Shown in pieces: positions 13,412 to 26,253 of a stretch of 64,000 bases of DNA; the stretch's first letter is position 1, and the number at the start of each line of letters is the position of its first letter. The translations under genes and the position numbers were made by a program. The stretch is from Coccinella septempunctata (Eukaryota > Arthropoda > Insecta > Coleoptera > Coccinellidae), in contig NC_058192.1 in NCBI RefSeq assembly GCF_907165205.1, positions 9,238,001-9,302,000 of the forward strand. Direction: 5' to 3'. The notes under the pieces were generated by a model. It was given only the letters and a program-made list of their open reading frames with translations, did no database searches and was not told where the DNA came from.

Positions 13412-15820
13412 CTGAAATTCATGTTTTTTGTCATTTGGGGTCCATCGAAATCGATGAATTGAGCCATGTTTTTATACAGCAACCCAACCAAATAAAGAGA
13501 AAGAAACCATCAAAGTTTTCATGTGAGAACCGAATTCTTCGGTTGGCTAATTATCCAAAATATGTAAACTTTTTGATGCTGCAAATCAGCAGAAATCGAC
13601 AGAAAAACAGTAATGGTTAGTAAAATTTTGTTCTGTATGATGAAGTTTTTTTGCAACCCTTAAATTTGTAATCCATTCAGAAAAGAATAAGAATAGGCCC
13701 TCTATTCCAAAAATTTGTCAATTTTTATTTGATGTGGCACAATTAGAAGATGTGATGAAAAAGCAGAGGGCTTTTCTTAACACTTTTCTTATGATAATAT
13801 ATTTGTGTGGTATTCGATAAGCATTAAAGAATTGCAACTATTTGAATGAGATGATCATTACATTAATCTGGTACCTAGTTCAAATAACTACGAATCATTT
13901 GACTTTCATCCACTCATTCATTAATGAAAGTGAATTTATGCTATTTAGTCAGGCGATCATGTCATAAGAACAATGAATAATTCAGATATTCAACTTCACT
14001 TTTATGTGATTGATGAAATAACTCCTGGATAAAGTCCAAGGATTTTTGTTTGAATTTTTTCATTCTTCAATAAATCGTAAAACTGCAGAATCGCAAAGAC
14101 ACTTTCTTCTCTATTCTCTATTCATTTCATACTAGAAAGAGTGTTCTCAAGTGACTAAATAAATACGCAATTCGCAATAATTTTGATTGAAATCGTCCGA
14201 ACGTACTATTAAATGTGGATAACGCTAAAATATGATATTAAACCGTCATTTGGGACTTGATAGTCAATAAAATCCTTCGGACATTGGTAGCTTTATTTAT
14301 AGAAGTCGATTTTATAAGCCTCTCTCCACTATTTCAAGCACTCCGTTTCTTTTTCATCAGGATGAAAGCGGGTAGCTATGGCAACAAAGTGCTTTTCCGT
14401 GCAACAAGTGGATTGGGTCCATTCATTCATTTCCATACATTTCCAGTTTTCCACATCGAAAGTGATCTATATAGTCCACGTTCCACGGATTTTTGCAGCT
14501 GTAATTTAATCCTACAGTCATATTATGTATTCACCTTGATTGAGGAGGTTACAAATTTAATTCAAATTTCTAAAAATATACAGGGTGTTAAAATTAAAGG
14601 GCGTATTATACGTAGGATACGCTTAGAAATTGAAGGTTTACGATTTTTCATGTGTGATTCTTCAACAGGGAATACAAGGCGGACGAAAATAATTCCTATT
14701 ATGCAAGAGATCGTTTGAATTACTTCAGTACCACAAAATTCTAACTTCTGAGCTGATAGACACAGAAGAAAGTACACTTCGTTGAAAGTTGAAACATTAC
14801 GAAGAAGAAAAATGGGTGTATGGTATGATGCATTCTAACAAAGCGACTGATTTTCGATCTCGAAAAATTCAGAACACACCTGTCATTTGAACATTTGCTC
14901 TGAAAACGTCATCTTCGTCTTCCATTTGTTTACGATACTATGCCCTTCAATGTACATTTTGTTTACTGAAGATGCGGTAAATACAGAAGGTGATTCCTTG
15001 TCCGAAAATATCTTAGAACATTAAAATATTCTATATTCTAAGGAGAACATAGATATTTCGTCATCAAAAATGGCATTAGTTATGCATGCCTTCTAAGATA
15101 TGGGCGTCAAAAAATGGAAACACTTCTCACGTTAAATGGGCAGAATGAATTCCTTTAAAATTTTCGATGTGTTGATAGTCCTTCTGATTAGTTAGTTTCT
15201 AAACCGAAAATGAGGACAATTACCTCATTTTAATGGCGTTTTTAGGGATTGTCACTCTTTAAAATCACCCCTACTTCTCACAAGATTCTCCGAAAACTTG
15301 GAATGTTTGTCCTAAAAAGGTACCCTTGCCTTGGTCCAATGCTCCAAACCCAACCTTTTTCAAGAAAAGCGATTTGAAAAAATAGCCCTTTTTAAACCTT
15401 CTGTAATATTTTAATAGGTAGTCGTAGTGTAGTAGGTACGCCCATTCAAACTGAATAAAATTCGTCGTTTTTCATGTTCAGAATATTGACATCGATAATA
15501 TCAACGAAATATCTCATACCCTTTTAATATATCAATTCCTATTTTTTACTCCTCATACCTATCTCAGAAGTCAGAAGAGGTTCGTTATTGACCCAGTGGT
15601 TCTTTACGAGATATTGATGGTTTAGGTCTTGCATTTTAAGTATACAGGATGATTATTTGACTCGTAGATTCTTGAGGAAGGTAAAGGAACACTTCCTTTT
15701 CTCATCGTGACCATTACGTACCAAAAAAAATTCAAAAATTTCAAAGAACCCAACTCTTTAAACTAAGTTGGACGCTCTCTAATGAATATTTGAACGTTTT
15801 GTGTAATGAAAGTATTCTTC
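13412..15820. other. Intergenic or intronic DNA with repeat remnants
   Basis: No coding exon is recognised. The ACAGGGTGT motif at about 14580 and a similar ACAGGATG at about 15645 are common at ends of insect non-autonomous elements, but no boundaries can be drawn. If the candidate exon at 16497-16659 belongs to the membrane-protein gene, this is its first intron. Confidence 0.4.
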
Positions 15821-16116
15821 ATATTTTATCGTATAATGCGCCGTTTTCGAGTAATTCGATGTTCAAAAATTAAAAATCTGCAAAATTTCAAAAATTGGGT
15901 ACTTTGACTGAATACAACTCTGATTAAAAGATCCACAGATGTGTAGTGTCACATATTTAGCTAGTTATTCTGGAAAAACAAAATTACCTAATTTTGTTTT
16001 TCCAGGGGTGGCACAGCCCATTTAAACTTAAAATGGCTATATCTTTTTATCAGGATCGAATCGGAAAAAATGGTATAGGAAAAAAGTGTTTCTTCTGACC
16101 TCGAGAATCTACTGTT
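15821..16116. repeat. Dispersed repeat, copy A
   Basis: About 300 bp matching 38111-38400 in the same orientation. Shared blocks are GCCGTTTTCGAGTAATT, GATCCACAGATGTGTAGTGT and AAAATGGCTATATCTTTTTA (a T stretch and ATCAG follow). No coding capacity is seen, so it is probably a non-autonomous transposable element or a LINE tail. Copy A contains a perfect hairpin that copy B lacks. Confidence 0.75.
15970..16005. repeat. Perfect 17-bp hairpin with 2-nt loop
   Basis: CTGGAAAAACAAAATTA, loop CC, then the exact reverse complement. It lies inside repeat copy A. At the same place copy B reads CTGATAATAATAATTCTGTC and has no inverted repeat. Confidence 0.9.
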
Positions 16117-16496
16117 GAAATATTTGTACTAGTCAAAGACTCACCCTCTATACACACCCTGAAAAGTCAACAGTAAAAATTTCAGGGGGTGTTGAAATAT
16201 TTGATGACGATTTCGATTCTATAGCTTTCATCCTTCATCCATTATTGGAAATAGCAAAACAAATCTTTCATTTTTAGCTACATTGAATCGAACCCAATGT
16301 GAAATTTTCTCACATATGTAGATTAACCTCATAGCAATACACGCCACTGCAACCAATTCATCTTGGCAAGTTGCCTCCAATTCCTATATACAGTCCACTT
16401 ATTGTCATCAGCAGTGATTTCCCATCGTTGTGACATATGGACATACAACTTCGAATATTGACCTGTTAAAACACGACCGTGGTATCCCCCATGTAC

Positions 16497-16659
16497 CATC
16501 AGGGTTCCACGATCGATCGTAGTGGCCCCACTTCTTCTTTCTCTCCAATTTAAACTCTTGCAGCGTCCGGAGAAACGTTTTTCCTCCAGTTGCCACCGAC
16601 CGCGTTGGACCCGGTGCGAAATCAGTATCCGTGACTTTTCCGTGAAAATTGTTCAGTGT
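16497..16659 (-). other. Candidate 5' coding exon of the membrane-protein gene
   Basis: A 163-nt open segment on the minus strand is bounded by an acceptor-like tract ending CACTAG and a GT donor (GATG|GTACATG). It leaves one base over, exactly the phase needed by the 13411 acceptor. Its codons look coding-like (GKTFLRTLQEFKLERKKKWG). It has no in-frame ATG, so another upstream exon would be required. The intron would be about 3.1 kb. Against it, the opposite strand carries an arthropod-type initiator (TTCAGTG at 16652-16658), so the GC-rich patch may instead be a promoter. Confidence 0.3.
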
Positions 16660-18502
16660 CTAGTGATAAGGGGGAGCCGAGCAGCCTCCCTGATCGTTTT
16701 TGGATTTGTTACTGTCTTTGTTTAACGTTTTTTATTTCGATAAAGGTCTGTGGAAAGCAGGAAATTATTTTAGTAAAATGGATGGTGGGTTCAGCTTCTA
16801 ACATTTGGTGTTGCGGTGTTTTTTTTTGCATAAATAATCATTTTTTTCCAAACATGTAAAATGATTGTTCTAAATTCTTATCATATCGGAAAAATGAATG
16901 GTTTTAAGCCCTACATTTATCTTCAGTGTGCAATTTCTTCAATTGGTTCCTCATAAATATTAACTGCAGTATCCTCACCATTTTTTCTTAAATCGCCACA
17001 TGATAATTTCTTCTGTTATCTTGAGACATTTTGATGAAAGCCGACTAAAAACTTTTTTTCATACCGTTTCATTTCTCTGAAAAAATTTCACGGAAAGTTT
17101 CAGAAATTGTTGTATTATATGTTGAAGCAATATTTTTTGTTCGGATTGACTTTCCCCTGTTTGAAATCTACACAATTCAGAAATTTTAGGTGATATTATC
17201 ATTGAAAAAACCCATTTTCAGATACGTATGAAAGTCATTTGAAATTTGCATGAAACAAAGAATTATCCAAAGATTTCGCGAACATATGAAATGAGGCGTA
17301 CATATTTCAACTGTTTACATTATTCATAAGGTGCAAAATTAATCCAGTATCTATGAATTTATCTCATCTGTATTAAATTGAAGGAATTTCACATACTTAA
17401 TTCCTTTATCAGCGCAATTACCAGAAGTGTACCTACGTACCTATGAACTCATTAGAAAGGAAGAAACTTGATAGTTATAAGGTCAATTTACAGACAAGAG
17501 ACGAAATAAGGTGTTATTTAATCGATTTTCATTGGATATTGTTCTTTCGGAAAAATGATATTGAAGAATTATCAAAACTGTATATAACTTATCCAATTTA
17601 TAAGAAAATTTACTGATAAAAATTTATGGTTTTTAAGTATTTGAACAATTGAGTAGATCATAGATCATATATAAGTTCACGTGAATCTGTAGAACTTCTA
17701 TAGGTATAAAATCATAGAAAGCTTAAAGAATTATTGTATAGAGTGAATAAAAAGTAACGCATAAAATTCGTATCTTTGTAATTTACAATTTTGTAGAAAC
17801 ACGCTCGAAGAGGTCAATTTTATTTCAAAAAACAACCTATTTTTCTTCTGGATCGCAATGTCCTTGGAATCACTAAACACAACACAACATAACCGCGTAT
17901 TTGAATTCCTTGAAAATTATTCCTTCCTTAGAAAGCACATTCAATTCTTGTCTCTTGACATTTTTCCATGAAACGCAAGATCTCACGAATCTGCGACCTA
18001 ATTTTGCATTAATTTAGGGATGCCCTGTAAAATTGAGGAGTTTGCTATGTGCCCTGGTGGAGGGTAGTTCACTCTTTCTGCCAGAAAAGGTTTGGTCAAA
18101 TATGGGGTTTTCTCATCAGCCCTATCAAGAAAAACCCCTTGTATAATTTCACCCAAAATTCGCCTCAAATTGAAATAAAAACACCATGATTATCATACTC
18201 ATTCGCACAAATCTTGACCAATCGGTTCACCACTATTACCTAATTCTTTCACAAATTTTACCTGCATGCATAAAATCCGAGCACATTTTTTTTTAATTGG
18301 CTGCTTAGTATACAAAGATTTTTCTTCTGGCCGTGTTTCGTTGCCGTTCAGCATAGATTGCAAAATATGCAGAAATTGGGTGAAGGCGAGATAGCTAACG
18401 AACGATATTGCATTATTTCCATCGCTTCACGCTTGAAATGTAACATGAACGAGATCTTAATGCAATGATCAAACCAATTTCATGTCTTTGTATGTTGTAG
18501 CG
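16660..18502. other. Region upstream of Ddc
   Basis: No coding exon is recognised. It probably carries Ddc regulatory DNA and any 5' untranslated exon. Confidence 0.4.
18309..18317 (+). promoter_or_regulatory. Weak candidate TATA box for Ddc
   Basis: TATACAAAG, about 41 nt before a TTCAGCA initiator-like site (A at 18350), would give a 5' UTR of about 153 nt. The spacing is longer than ideal. Drosophila Ddc uses a non-coding first exon, so the true start could lie further upstream. Confidence 0.25.
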
Positions 18503-21500
18503 ATGGAGGCTAATCAGTTTAGGGAGTTCGGAAAGACGATGATAGACTACGTCGCCAATTATCTGGAGAATATAAGGGATAGGTAGGTACAACATCCAAT
18601 TCTGGTGCAAATATCTTGAATCGAAAAATAATAATTTACAGTGGCGGTTCCAGGAGTGATTTTTTGGGGGGGGTCATAATTTTATATTTGAAATTTTGTA
18701 AGGTGTTTGTATATAATAAAATCGCTTCTTGATAGTAAAAAAAAATATTTTTGAAACCATGACACATGCAATGTTTGTTGAGCTGAGAAACGATTTCTTA
18801 TAAATTCGATGAAACTGTGAAAGATCCAAAACATTCTTTGTGATACATTCTTGGTTTGAAAAATCGTTCAAGCATGCACTCATAGTGTGATAATTGAAAG
18901 AAATGGTTGGGTTTTGCCACAATTGCATGATAACTTCTGTATTATTTTCAGGCGCGTGCTTCCAACAGTAGAACCAGGGTATTTACGTCCTTTAATTCCT
19001 AGTGAGGCACCACAAAAACCAGATTCCTGGAAAGACGTTATGGATGACATTGAAAGAGTCATTATGCCCGGAGTAAGTGATTGAGTATTTTTTATTTTCC
19101 TGCTAATTTATTCATCGATGCTTTCGGTTTACATCAGGGTTTTCCGAAGATTCTTGGAAATTAAAATAATTCGTTAATTGATGAAGAATTTTAAGGGGAA
19201 AACCGTTTTTTAGTTCGCATTGATCCTGCTTTTGAATACGCTCAATTAATTCGTGAAATGATTGTTATTCAATATCTTGATTATGTTTCTAGATGTCTAG
19301 AAATTCAGGGTGTTTACTTAAGTAAGTAAGTTTTTTTTTCAATGAACGGAATTGGGATCAGTTAAATTTAGGATCTTCCCAGTTGATGATGGTGGCGTTT
19401 ATGAGAAAGCAATTTTGAAATAACTGCGAAACAGTAAGAAACCCGAGCTTCTATCGAAAATGCGGTGAAGAATCAGTCAAGTTTTGATGAAACTTCTCAG
19501 CAACAAGTTCCTTTTCAGACAGAATTGCAAATCTTAAGTAATTGTGAACTAATGTAGAGATATAATTAGAACGGAAGGTGCAGTTAGCTTATGATTGACA
19601 TATTGTTTTAATTGAATAATCTTATCTTCATCATTCTTCCCTTGAAAAGCATAAAGCAATGCAATTTTTTCAGGTTACTCATTGGCATTCACCGAAGTTT
19701 CATGCCTATTTCCCAACAGCAAACTCGTATCCTGCTATTGTAGCCGATATACTCAGTGATGGTATAGCCTGTATAGGATTTTCATGGGTAAGGTTATTGA
19801 AGTCCTTCTCCTTGTTTTCCAATTTGATTTTTTATTCCCAGCATTGTTCGAACCACCTGTTTTCCTTCGACTAAGATTTTATGAATTTTTGGGAGGAAAG
19901 TGAGAAAAAAATCAAAACGTATCGATGGATATCAAACCCTGAATTTTAGGTTAGAGTACGTAACAGGTTTTAGGATTATGAAATTTGTATTTTCAACAGA
20001 ACTTCCAAAGGGAATTTCTTCTAAAGAAAACTGACAGGGAAATAATTCACGACCTTGGTGATCATTGAACTCGTTTTTGGTCAGATTTTTTGCCACATAA
20101 AAGCTAAAATTCAAAGCTAATAAACTGTTATAATCCATAATACGAAATTTTTACTCAATGGCAACCAATGGAGCAAAACTAATGCTGTAAAAATAATTGC
20201 AGCATGCTATAGAAGGATTTTTTATTTATTTTTCGATCGCCAACATCTCAGGAGAGGTTTAATTAATTTCTTCTAATCGATTCCAAATGATCATCATTGG
20301 AACTTACGAACCAATAGCTAATATGAATCAGCAATTCAATCGACACTGAGTAGGTACGTCAGAAAATATCGCACACTCACTCCAAACCGGACACATAATC
20401 CATAATTATTCCTAGTTTATACAGCGAATCTGTGGAGAATAAGGAGTCGTAGAAAACAAAGCTAAGGAACTGGGGATTCTCTTAAAGCACGCTCGAGATC
20501 CACTGAAAGGAGAGGAAATGAAGCAGACCTGCTTCTGAAAGGTCTTATCTGAAGTGGATAATGATCCTACGCTTCCTCGTTCCTGAATTCGGAATGAAAC
20601 AGAATGGGTTTACCATTGTGTAGGTGCCTATTGTGGATCTGCTCATTTTGTAGATGCAACAAGTCGAACTACAGCAATTAATTTACTCTGTGACATTATT
20701 GTTCTACATGTTATTTAGACCAGGAGGCGAATAATTATCTAGGATAATTTGCAATCCTGGAAACATTTTAATCTGTTTTGGACTTCAATTGAAGATAGCT
20801 GTATTACAAGTGTGAAAATTTTTGACGTGTTCAAACTAGATAGAAGGAAACTATTCAGTAGAAATAATACCTGTTCAACAAGAAGTGAATAACAGTGGCT
20901 TGTGGTTGAATTTGAAAGAAAAAAGGAATTTCCAGAAACAACGCTATTTTGTGCAGAGAAAATTCTGTTTCTCATGATTTGCTACAAAAATTTTCTTTAA
21001 CTTCAATACAGTTTATATCCTTTTTAGCTTGTAAAAACTACGTTTTGAACAGATATTAATAACTGAAATCGTCAACGCTCGCAAAAACGCATGTACAGAT
21101 TGTACAGGGTGTAAATTAATAGTTTTGCGAAAAAAATTAAGGAGTGATTATTTTTCAGCAGTCCTTGCTGAAATATAGCTGAAATTAAAAATCGTGTTCC
21201 AGGTGCCATCTTCATAGGCACATAGGCAGCTGTATCTAAGCAAAGGCTGATAAAGAAAAAGATTTGAAAGACTCACACTATTTTCTGACTATTCATTTAG
21301 ACCTTGACGAAAACGTATCATTATGCATAATGGCTAATAAAATATTTCTATTATTAAAAGGAAAATAGATGCCTTTCAAAATATTAATATTACACAATCA
21401 GAAATGTTGTCCATTTTTTGGTATGTTTCATCTAAAAATTGATGGAATATCTTCGAGTATCAGTGCTTGCCATTTTTTTTGGCTCAAACCTTTGGGTTGT

Positions 21501-24500
21501 TATTTTGACCAGTATTTTTCAGTAATTTCTCTTTGCTCTTATAACTTTTTCAAATTAGTCGATTTTCTTACTCAGAATCCCACATAAGTTTAATCGTATT
21601 GCAGTTTGAACAGGATAGGTAACTGAGAATCTTTTTTTGTGTCCAAATTTGACGAATTTTTATGAACCATAATTTCTCCTAGAAAATTACTCGAGGGAGA
21701 TCAAAAGAGAATATTCGAATATATCCCTCCTCGCATTTTCCCCAACAAAAGCTCCTTACACAAATCTTCTCCACAAACTCTCCCGATTTCCCTTCCTTTC
21801 CGATTCTTCCAGACAATAACGATCCTTTTTTGATCCTTTTTTTCAGATTGCAAGTCCCGCTTGTACAGAACTAGAAGTCGTAATGATGGACTGGCTGGGG
21901 AAGATGATAGGTCTCCCCGAGGAATTCCTGGCCTGCTCCGGGGGTAAAGGGGGTGGTGTTATACAGGGAACGGCGAGTGAAGCTACTCTAGTTGCCTTAC
22001 TTGGAGCCAAGGCACGTGCTATTCATCAGGTGAAGAAAGAACATCCAGATTGGAGAGATGCGGATATTGCCGAAAAATTGGTTGGATATACTTCCAGTGA
22101 GTATTTTTGGTCGACAATGAGCAGCAACATTAAGGTTTTCGTCGGTTTTCTTACAGGGCGTCTCAAAATAACCGTAAGAGAACTAAATTTTTGGTTGAAA
22201 TCTCACAAGCCATTACATGATTAAGTTTTATGAAATCTCCACAATTTTGAAGCTTCTTTCAGTTCATCTTTCTAATTCAACTATAAGGAGTTTTAATATT
22301 GAATCGACATCGACATTGTTTCCAAATCCTGTTGTTAATGAACTAGTTTCAAATCGTTCTTCAATAAGGAACTATGAAAGTTGTGCTCCAATCGAATTAT
22401 TGGTGTTCAATCATGAAATCTACGGTGTCCGGCTTGAAAATGAAAGGATACATGTCTCATATGTATCTTGAGAAAGAATATACCTTGACCCACATCCTTA
22501 ATCAAGTATAACAGGAAGAGAAATATGCACCTAATAAAATCTATTGTCATTGTGCTGGTGTGAGATAAAATTGTTCGTAGCAATTCATTTCAAGGACCAT
22601 AGCTGGAAACATAGATTAAAAAGTGAAAATCACAAGAGCTTCACAAAAAAAACTACACATTTCTTGCCGATTTATAATTTTTGTTTGAATAGGTCCAAGA
22701 AACGATTCAACCGCGATAATTATAATCGTCACCTTGATTGATCGAATATTCCGACCCAAAATATTAATTTAATCACGTTTCATTCTGCCAAATATCCATG
22801 AAAATGATGGAATCATGACGACTATTACTTCATCACCTACGATTACGAATAATAGATCCGTAATCACCGATTACAACTGGATCTTTCACTTTAACATTGA
22901 TCTACTTTAAATTCTTTCCCTTTCTTGAAGGTCAGAGTCACTCCTCTGTGGAAAGAGCTGGTCTTTTGGGTGGTGTCAAATTGAGAGGTCTACCCACTGA
23001 CGACTCCAACAGGCTCAGGGGAGATACCTTGGAGAAGGCTATCAAGGAAGATCGTGATGCCGGCCTTATTCCTTTCTATGTGAGTTTTCGGATACTTTTA
23101 CTATTGATTATTCTTTGGAATTAACCTTGGGTATCTTTAACTTGTGTTATAACAACTATCTCCTCGATAATGCGGGTATTGATAGAATTTTGTTACTGTA
23201 CCGGTACAGGAGTTCAATTAGAGAGTGGGAATATTTAAATCGGATATCTGCATATTATCGATAAGAAATTGAATTTTACTATGATGCACAGATGACTCAA
23301 CTTCTTGGTCTGATGATAACACTAATTCTTCTATGAACTTGTTATTTTTAAATAAATTTCCTATTAAAAAACAATACAGGGAATATTCAACCAACCTGCT
23401 GACCTGATTAGGAGGACAAAATTTCACCATTTAAATTTAGATTTTCACTTGAGAGATGGGAAATGTTTTAAAAATGTTGATGTGGCCGAAACTAAACACC
23501 GAATTACATGAGTTATTCAACTACGACACGTGTTTCACTATCATCTCCAGGTAGGTGAAGGTAAACTAGAGTCTACCAGGTTTCAAGATATTGATACGAT
23601 GATTTTTCCCACTTGAGCCCATTTTCCCAAATAAGTCTTTCGATTGTGCAAAGGATGGTCTCATTTGAAATAGGTACTTGTTATCATGTATCATTTTGGA
23701 CAGGATCGTTTCTCTAGCTTCAAATTGATGAGAACTAGTAATTTTAGAATAATGGCATTCTTTTGAAGAATTCATCGATCCAGTAACACTAAAACCTCAA
23801 ATGGGAAGGGGGTTTTCGTGTTGAGATATGAAAATAGACTGTATTTTTCTCCCTTAGTTGGCCCACAATACTTTGAATTATTATTCAAAGTATTGTGGGC
23901 CAACTAAGTATTGAATGTATTATATTTAATACATTCAATACTCATGCAGTAGCATGAGTTCAACTCAGAAATTTTGAAAATATTGAAAGATCTGAGGTGT
24001 GATTAGGTATACTCCAGTCACTCTTATTTTAGCACTCGGTTGGCCATGGAAATTTGACACATTTCACTCTGTATAGTACGAAAATGTGGGGTTATGACGC
24101 TTGTCAAAACATTTTTGGGTTTTAAATCAGCGCTATGTTGTCCGTTCTACGTAAAAGTCTCTGTTATTACGTATTTCATCACAATGTCGAATCTCTTCTG
24201 AAAATATGTGACGAACATAATTGAAGTTTATACAAACTGATTGAAGGCATACCAAATCCAGTTATTTTCATGGAAAATACAAGAGATCAGTATAATATAC
24301 GCACTAGCTTGAGGAGAGTTAATGTTCGTTATCTTCTTTGGCTAAAGTTTGAATACGTTACATCAGTTGTAGATTTCAAAAATATTAACCCGAAGATGAA
24401 ATGCATATGATGAAGTGGTTGGGAATGGGTATCTCCCGAAGGAATTAACAGAAAATTACAAGAATGTTAAATTCTTCAACTAAAATCATCTTGCATCAAT

Positions 24501-25898
24501 ATAAGTAAAAGGAATTAAAGGAAGTTTCAAGTCAAGATGAACTTCACCTTTGAACAAAAATTTCACATGAATAAACAATTAACAGGACAACTGGTGCGTA
24601 TTTGTGGATGTTCATCTTAATACATTGATATAATAATAATTGGGTATTTATTGGTACCTTAAGACATTTACAATGTATAGGATAAGTCAAATGAAAAATA
24701 GAAAAATCAATTTTCGGGAACTTATTCTACGATGACATTCGTCGAAAATCCTGTAGAAAACTATTCGCATTAATGCACTTAAACAGAAAATTCTCAAATG
24801 CCTCCACTTTTTTGGGTCTCCCAATAGAAGGAAATTCTTTGTCATCCCCTTCATTCACAATCTTTCTGATTATGGAAATATTCAGCTGATATATAAGTCG
24901 TTTAGATTCAAATGAAACATTATATAAATTCTCTTACATTGAATATGTTCGCTACCGTCTGACGTATTGTGGATTTTAGAAAATCAGGGTATAACTATTT
25001 GAATGAGCGGACCTGAATTCTAAATAGCACTTCCTGAAACCCTGTCTCTTTTTTCAATCACTTTCGGTATTGAAAATCAAAGATTATAGAGCACTCTATA
25101 ATCTTTGTCCCTGATTCAACAACGTTTGAAGTTGTTGTGACTCAAGCATGTTTTTACTCCTTCCAGGCTGTCGCCACCCTAGGAACAACCTCATCCTGCA
25201 CCTTCGACAACTTGGAAGAGATTGGCCCAGTGTGCAACGATAACAACGTATGGCTACACATCGATGCAGCATACGCTGGTGCTGCTTTCGTATGCCCCGA
25301 ATACAGATATCTCATGAAGGGCGTAGAAATGGCAGATTCCTTCGATTTCAACCCGCACAAATGGATGCTGGTCAATTTTGACTGCTCCGCCATGTGGCTC
25401 AAGGATCCCAACTGGCTAGTGAACGCTTTCAACGTGGATCCCTTGTATCTTAAACACGACCAACAAGGTTCGGCCCCCGATTACAGACACTGGCAGATAC
25501 AGCTCGGCAGAAGATTCAGATCGCTCAAGATATGGTTCGTACTGAGGCTCTACGGCGTCGAGAACATACAGAAGCATATAAGGAAGCAGATAGGCCTGGC
25601 ACACTATTTCGAGAAGTTGGTCAAGTCCGACGAGAGATTCGAGGTAACTGAAGAAGTTTTAATGGGATTGGTCTGCTTCCGGCTCAAGAATGAAACGAAT
25701 GAGGTGAATGAGAGATTACTGAAGAGGATAAACGCCAGGGGTACCATCCATTTGGTGCCTTCAAAGATCAGGGATATGTACTTTTTGAGGATGGCTGTCT
25801 GCTCTAGGTTATCTGAGGAGTCAGATATGGAAGTAACATGGAAGGAAGTGCGAGAATCTGCTGATGATGTCTTGGAGAAGAAAGTGAATGGATTTTAG
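18503..25898 (+). CDS. Ddc: DOPA decarboxylase (aromatic L-amino acid decarboxylase)
   Basis: A PLP enzyme that turns L-DOPA into dopamine (and 5-HTP into serotonin) in epidermis and neurons. Six exons, 18503-18582, 18952-19072, 19674-19787, 21847-22096, 22931-23079 and 25167-25898, join in phase to 481 residues; Drosophila Ddc is about 475. Numbering matches the pig enzyme: His192 (SSQSHSSVERAG), Thr246, Asp271 (HIDAAYAG), PLP-lysine Lys303 (NPHKW) and catalytic-loop Tyr332 (VDPLYLKHD) are all present. His192 marks a true decarboxylase, unlike the two paralogues on the other strand. The start MEANQFREFGKTMIDY is the family start. Introns are GT-AG. Intron 1 holds a TE-like scrap near 18641-18680 (GTGGCGGTTCCAGGAG, then a G run), and intron 5 holds the hairpin chain. 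The gene converges on the polyamine oxidase gene. The assignment is firm. Confidence 0.97.
23510..23570. repeat. Dispersed repeat, copy 2
   Basis: Counterpart of 2983-3050, lying in Ddc intron 5. It contains CACGTGTTTCACTA and CATCTCCAGGTAGGTGAAG. Confidence 0.5.
23853..23967. repeat. Chain of four overlapping perfect hairpins
   Basis: Four perfect inverted repeats follow one another, each starting inside the end of the previous one. (1) 26-bp arms 23853-23878 and 23883-23908, loop TATT. (2) 16-bp arms 23907-23922 and 23927-23942, loop TATT. (3) 8-bp arms 23940-23947 and 23952-23959, loop AGTA. (4) 6-bp arms 23955-23960 and 23962-23967 around one C. All lie in Ddc intron 5. Confidence 0.95.
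25078..25107. repeat. Perfect 14-bp hairpin with 2-nt loop
   Basis: CAAAGATTATAGAG, loop CA, then the exact reverse complement. It lies 60 nt before the last coding exon of Ddc. Confidence 0.9.
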
Positions 25899-26185
25899 GT
25901 GAGGAGCTATTCTTATAGGTGCATTTTCCTATGCCACAGAAAGGTTCTGTTGTTCTTGTCTATTTGAGCAGTTTTCTACAAAATAGTAACGACTAGTTTC
26001 ATAATCGGTTTGAAGTTCTTTCTAGTTTAAAACTCCCTTCAATTTAATTTGATTGGGTCTGAAGACAGTTTTAAATTCAAAGCACTTCGAAATAGATCAT
26101 GAAAATGGTCGTGAATACCAGAGATATCAAATGTTCCTGTGATTTACTTTTATTACTCATATTGAAAACTTGTTTTTTGTTTCAG
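25899..26185 (+). other. Probable 3'-UTR intron of Ddc
   Basis: The Ddc stop TAG is followed at once by GTGAGG, a good 5' splice site. A pyrimidine tract ending TTTGTTTCAG lies at 26176-26185. If used, the stop codon is the last three bases of its exon, and the final exon is about 90 nt of 3' UTR. Confidence 0.5.
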
Positions 26186-26253
26186 ATGAAGCCACCCTCA
26201 GGTTTCATTTCTGGCAAATAATTTAGGCGAATTATTTATAAGTTATTTATTGC

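Noticed and set aside
14562..14777. 71-codon minus-strand frame with a hydrophobic start
   Set aside because: It lies across an ACAGGGTGT-type repeat end, has no splice partners and no motifs.
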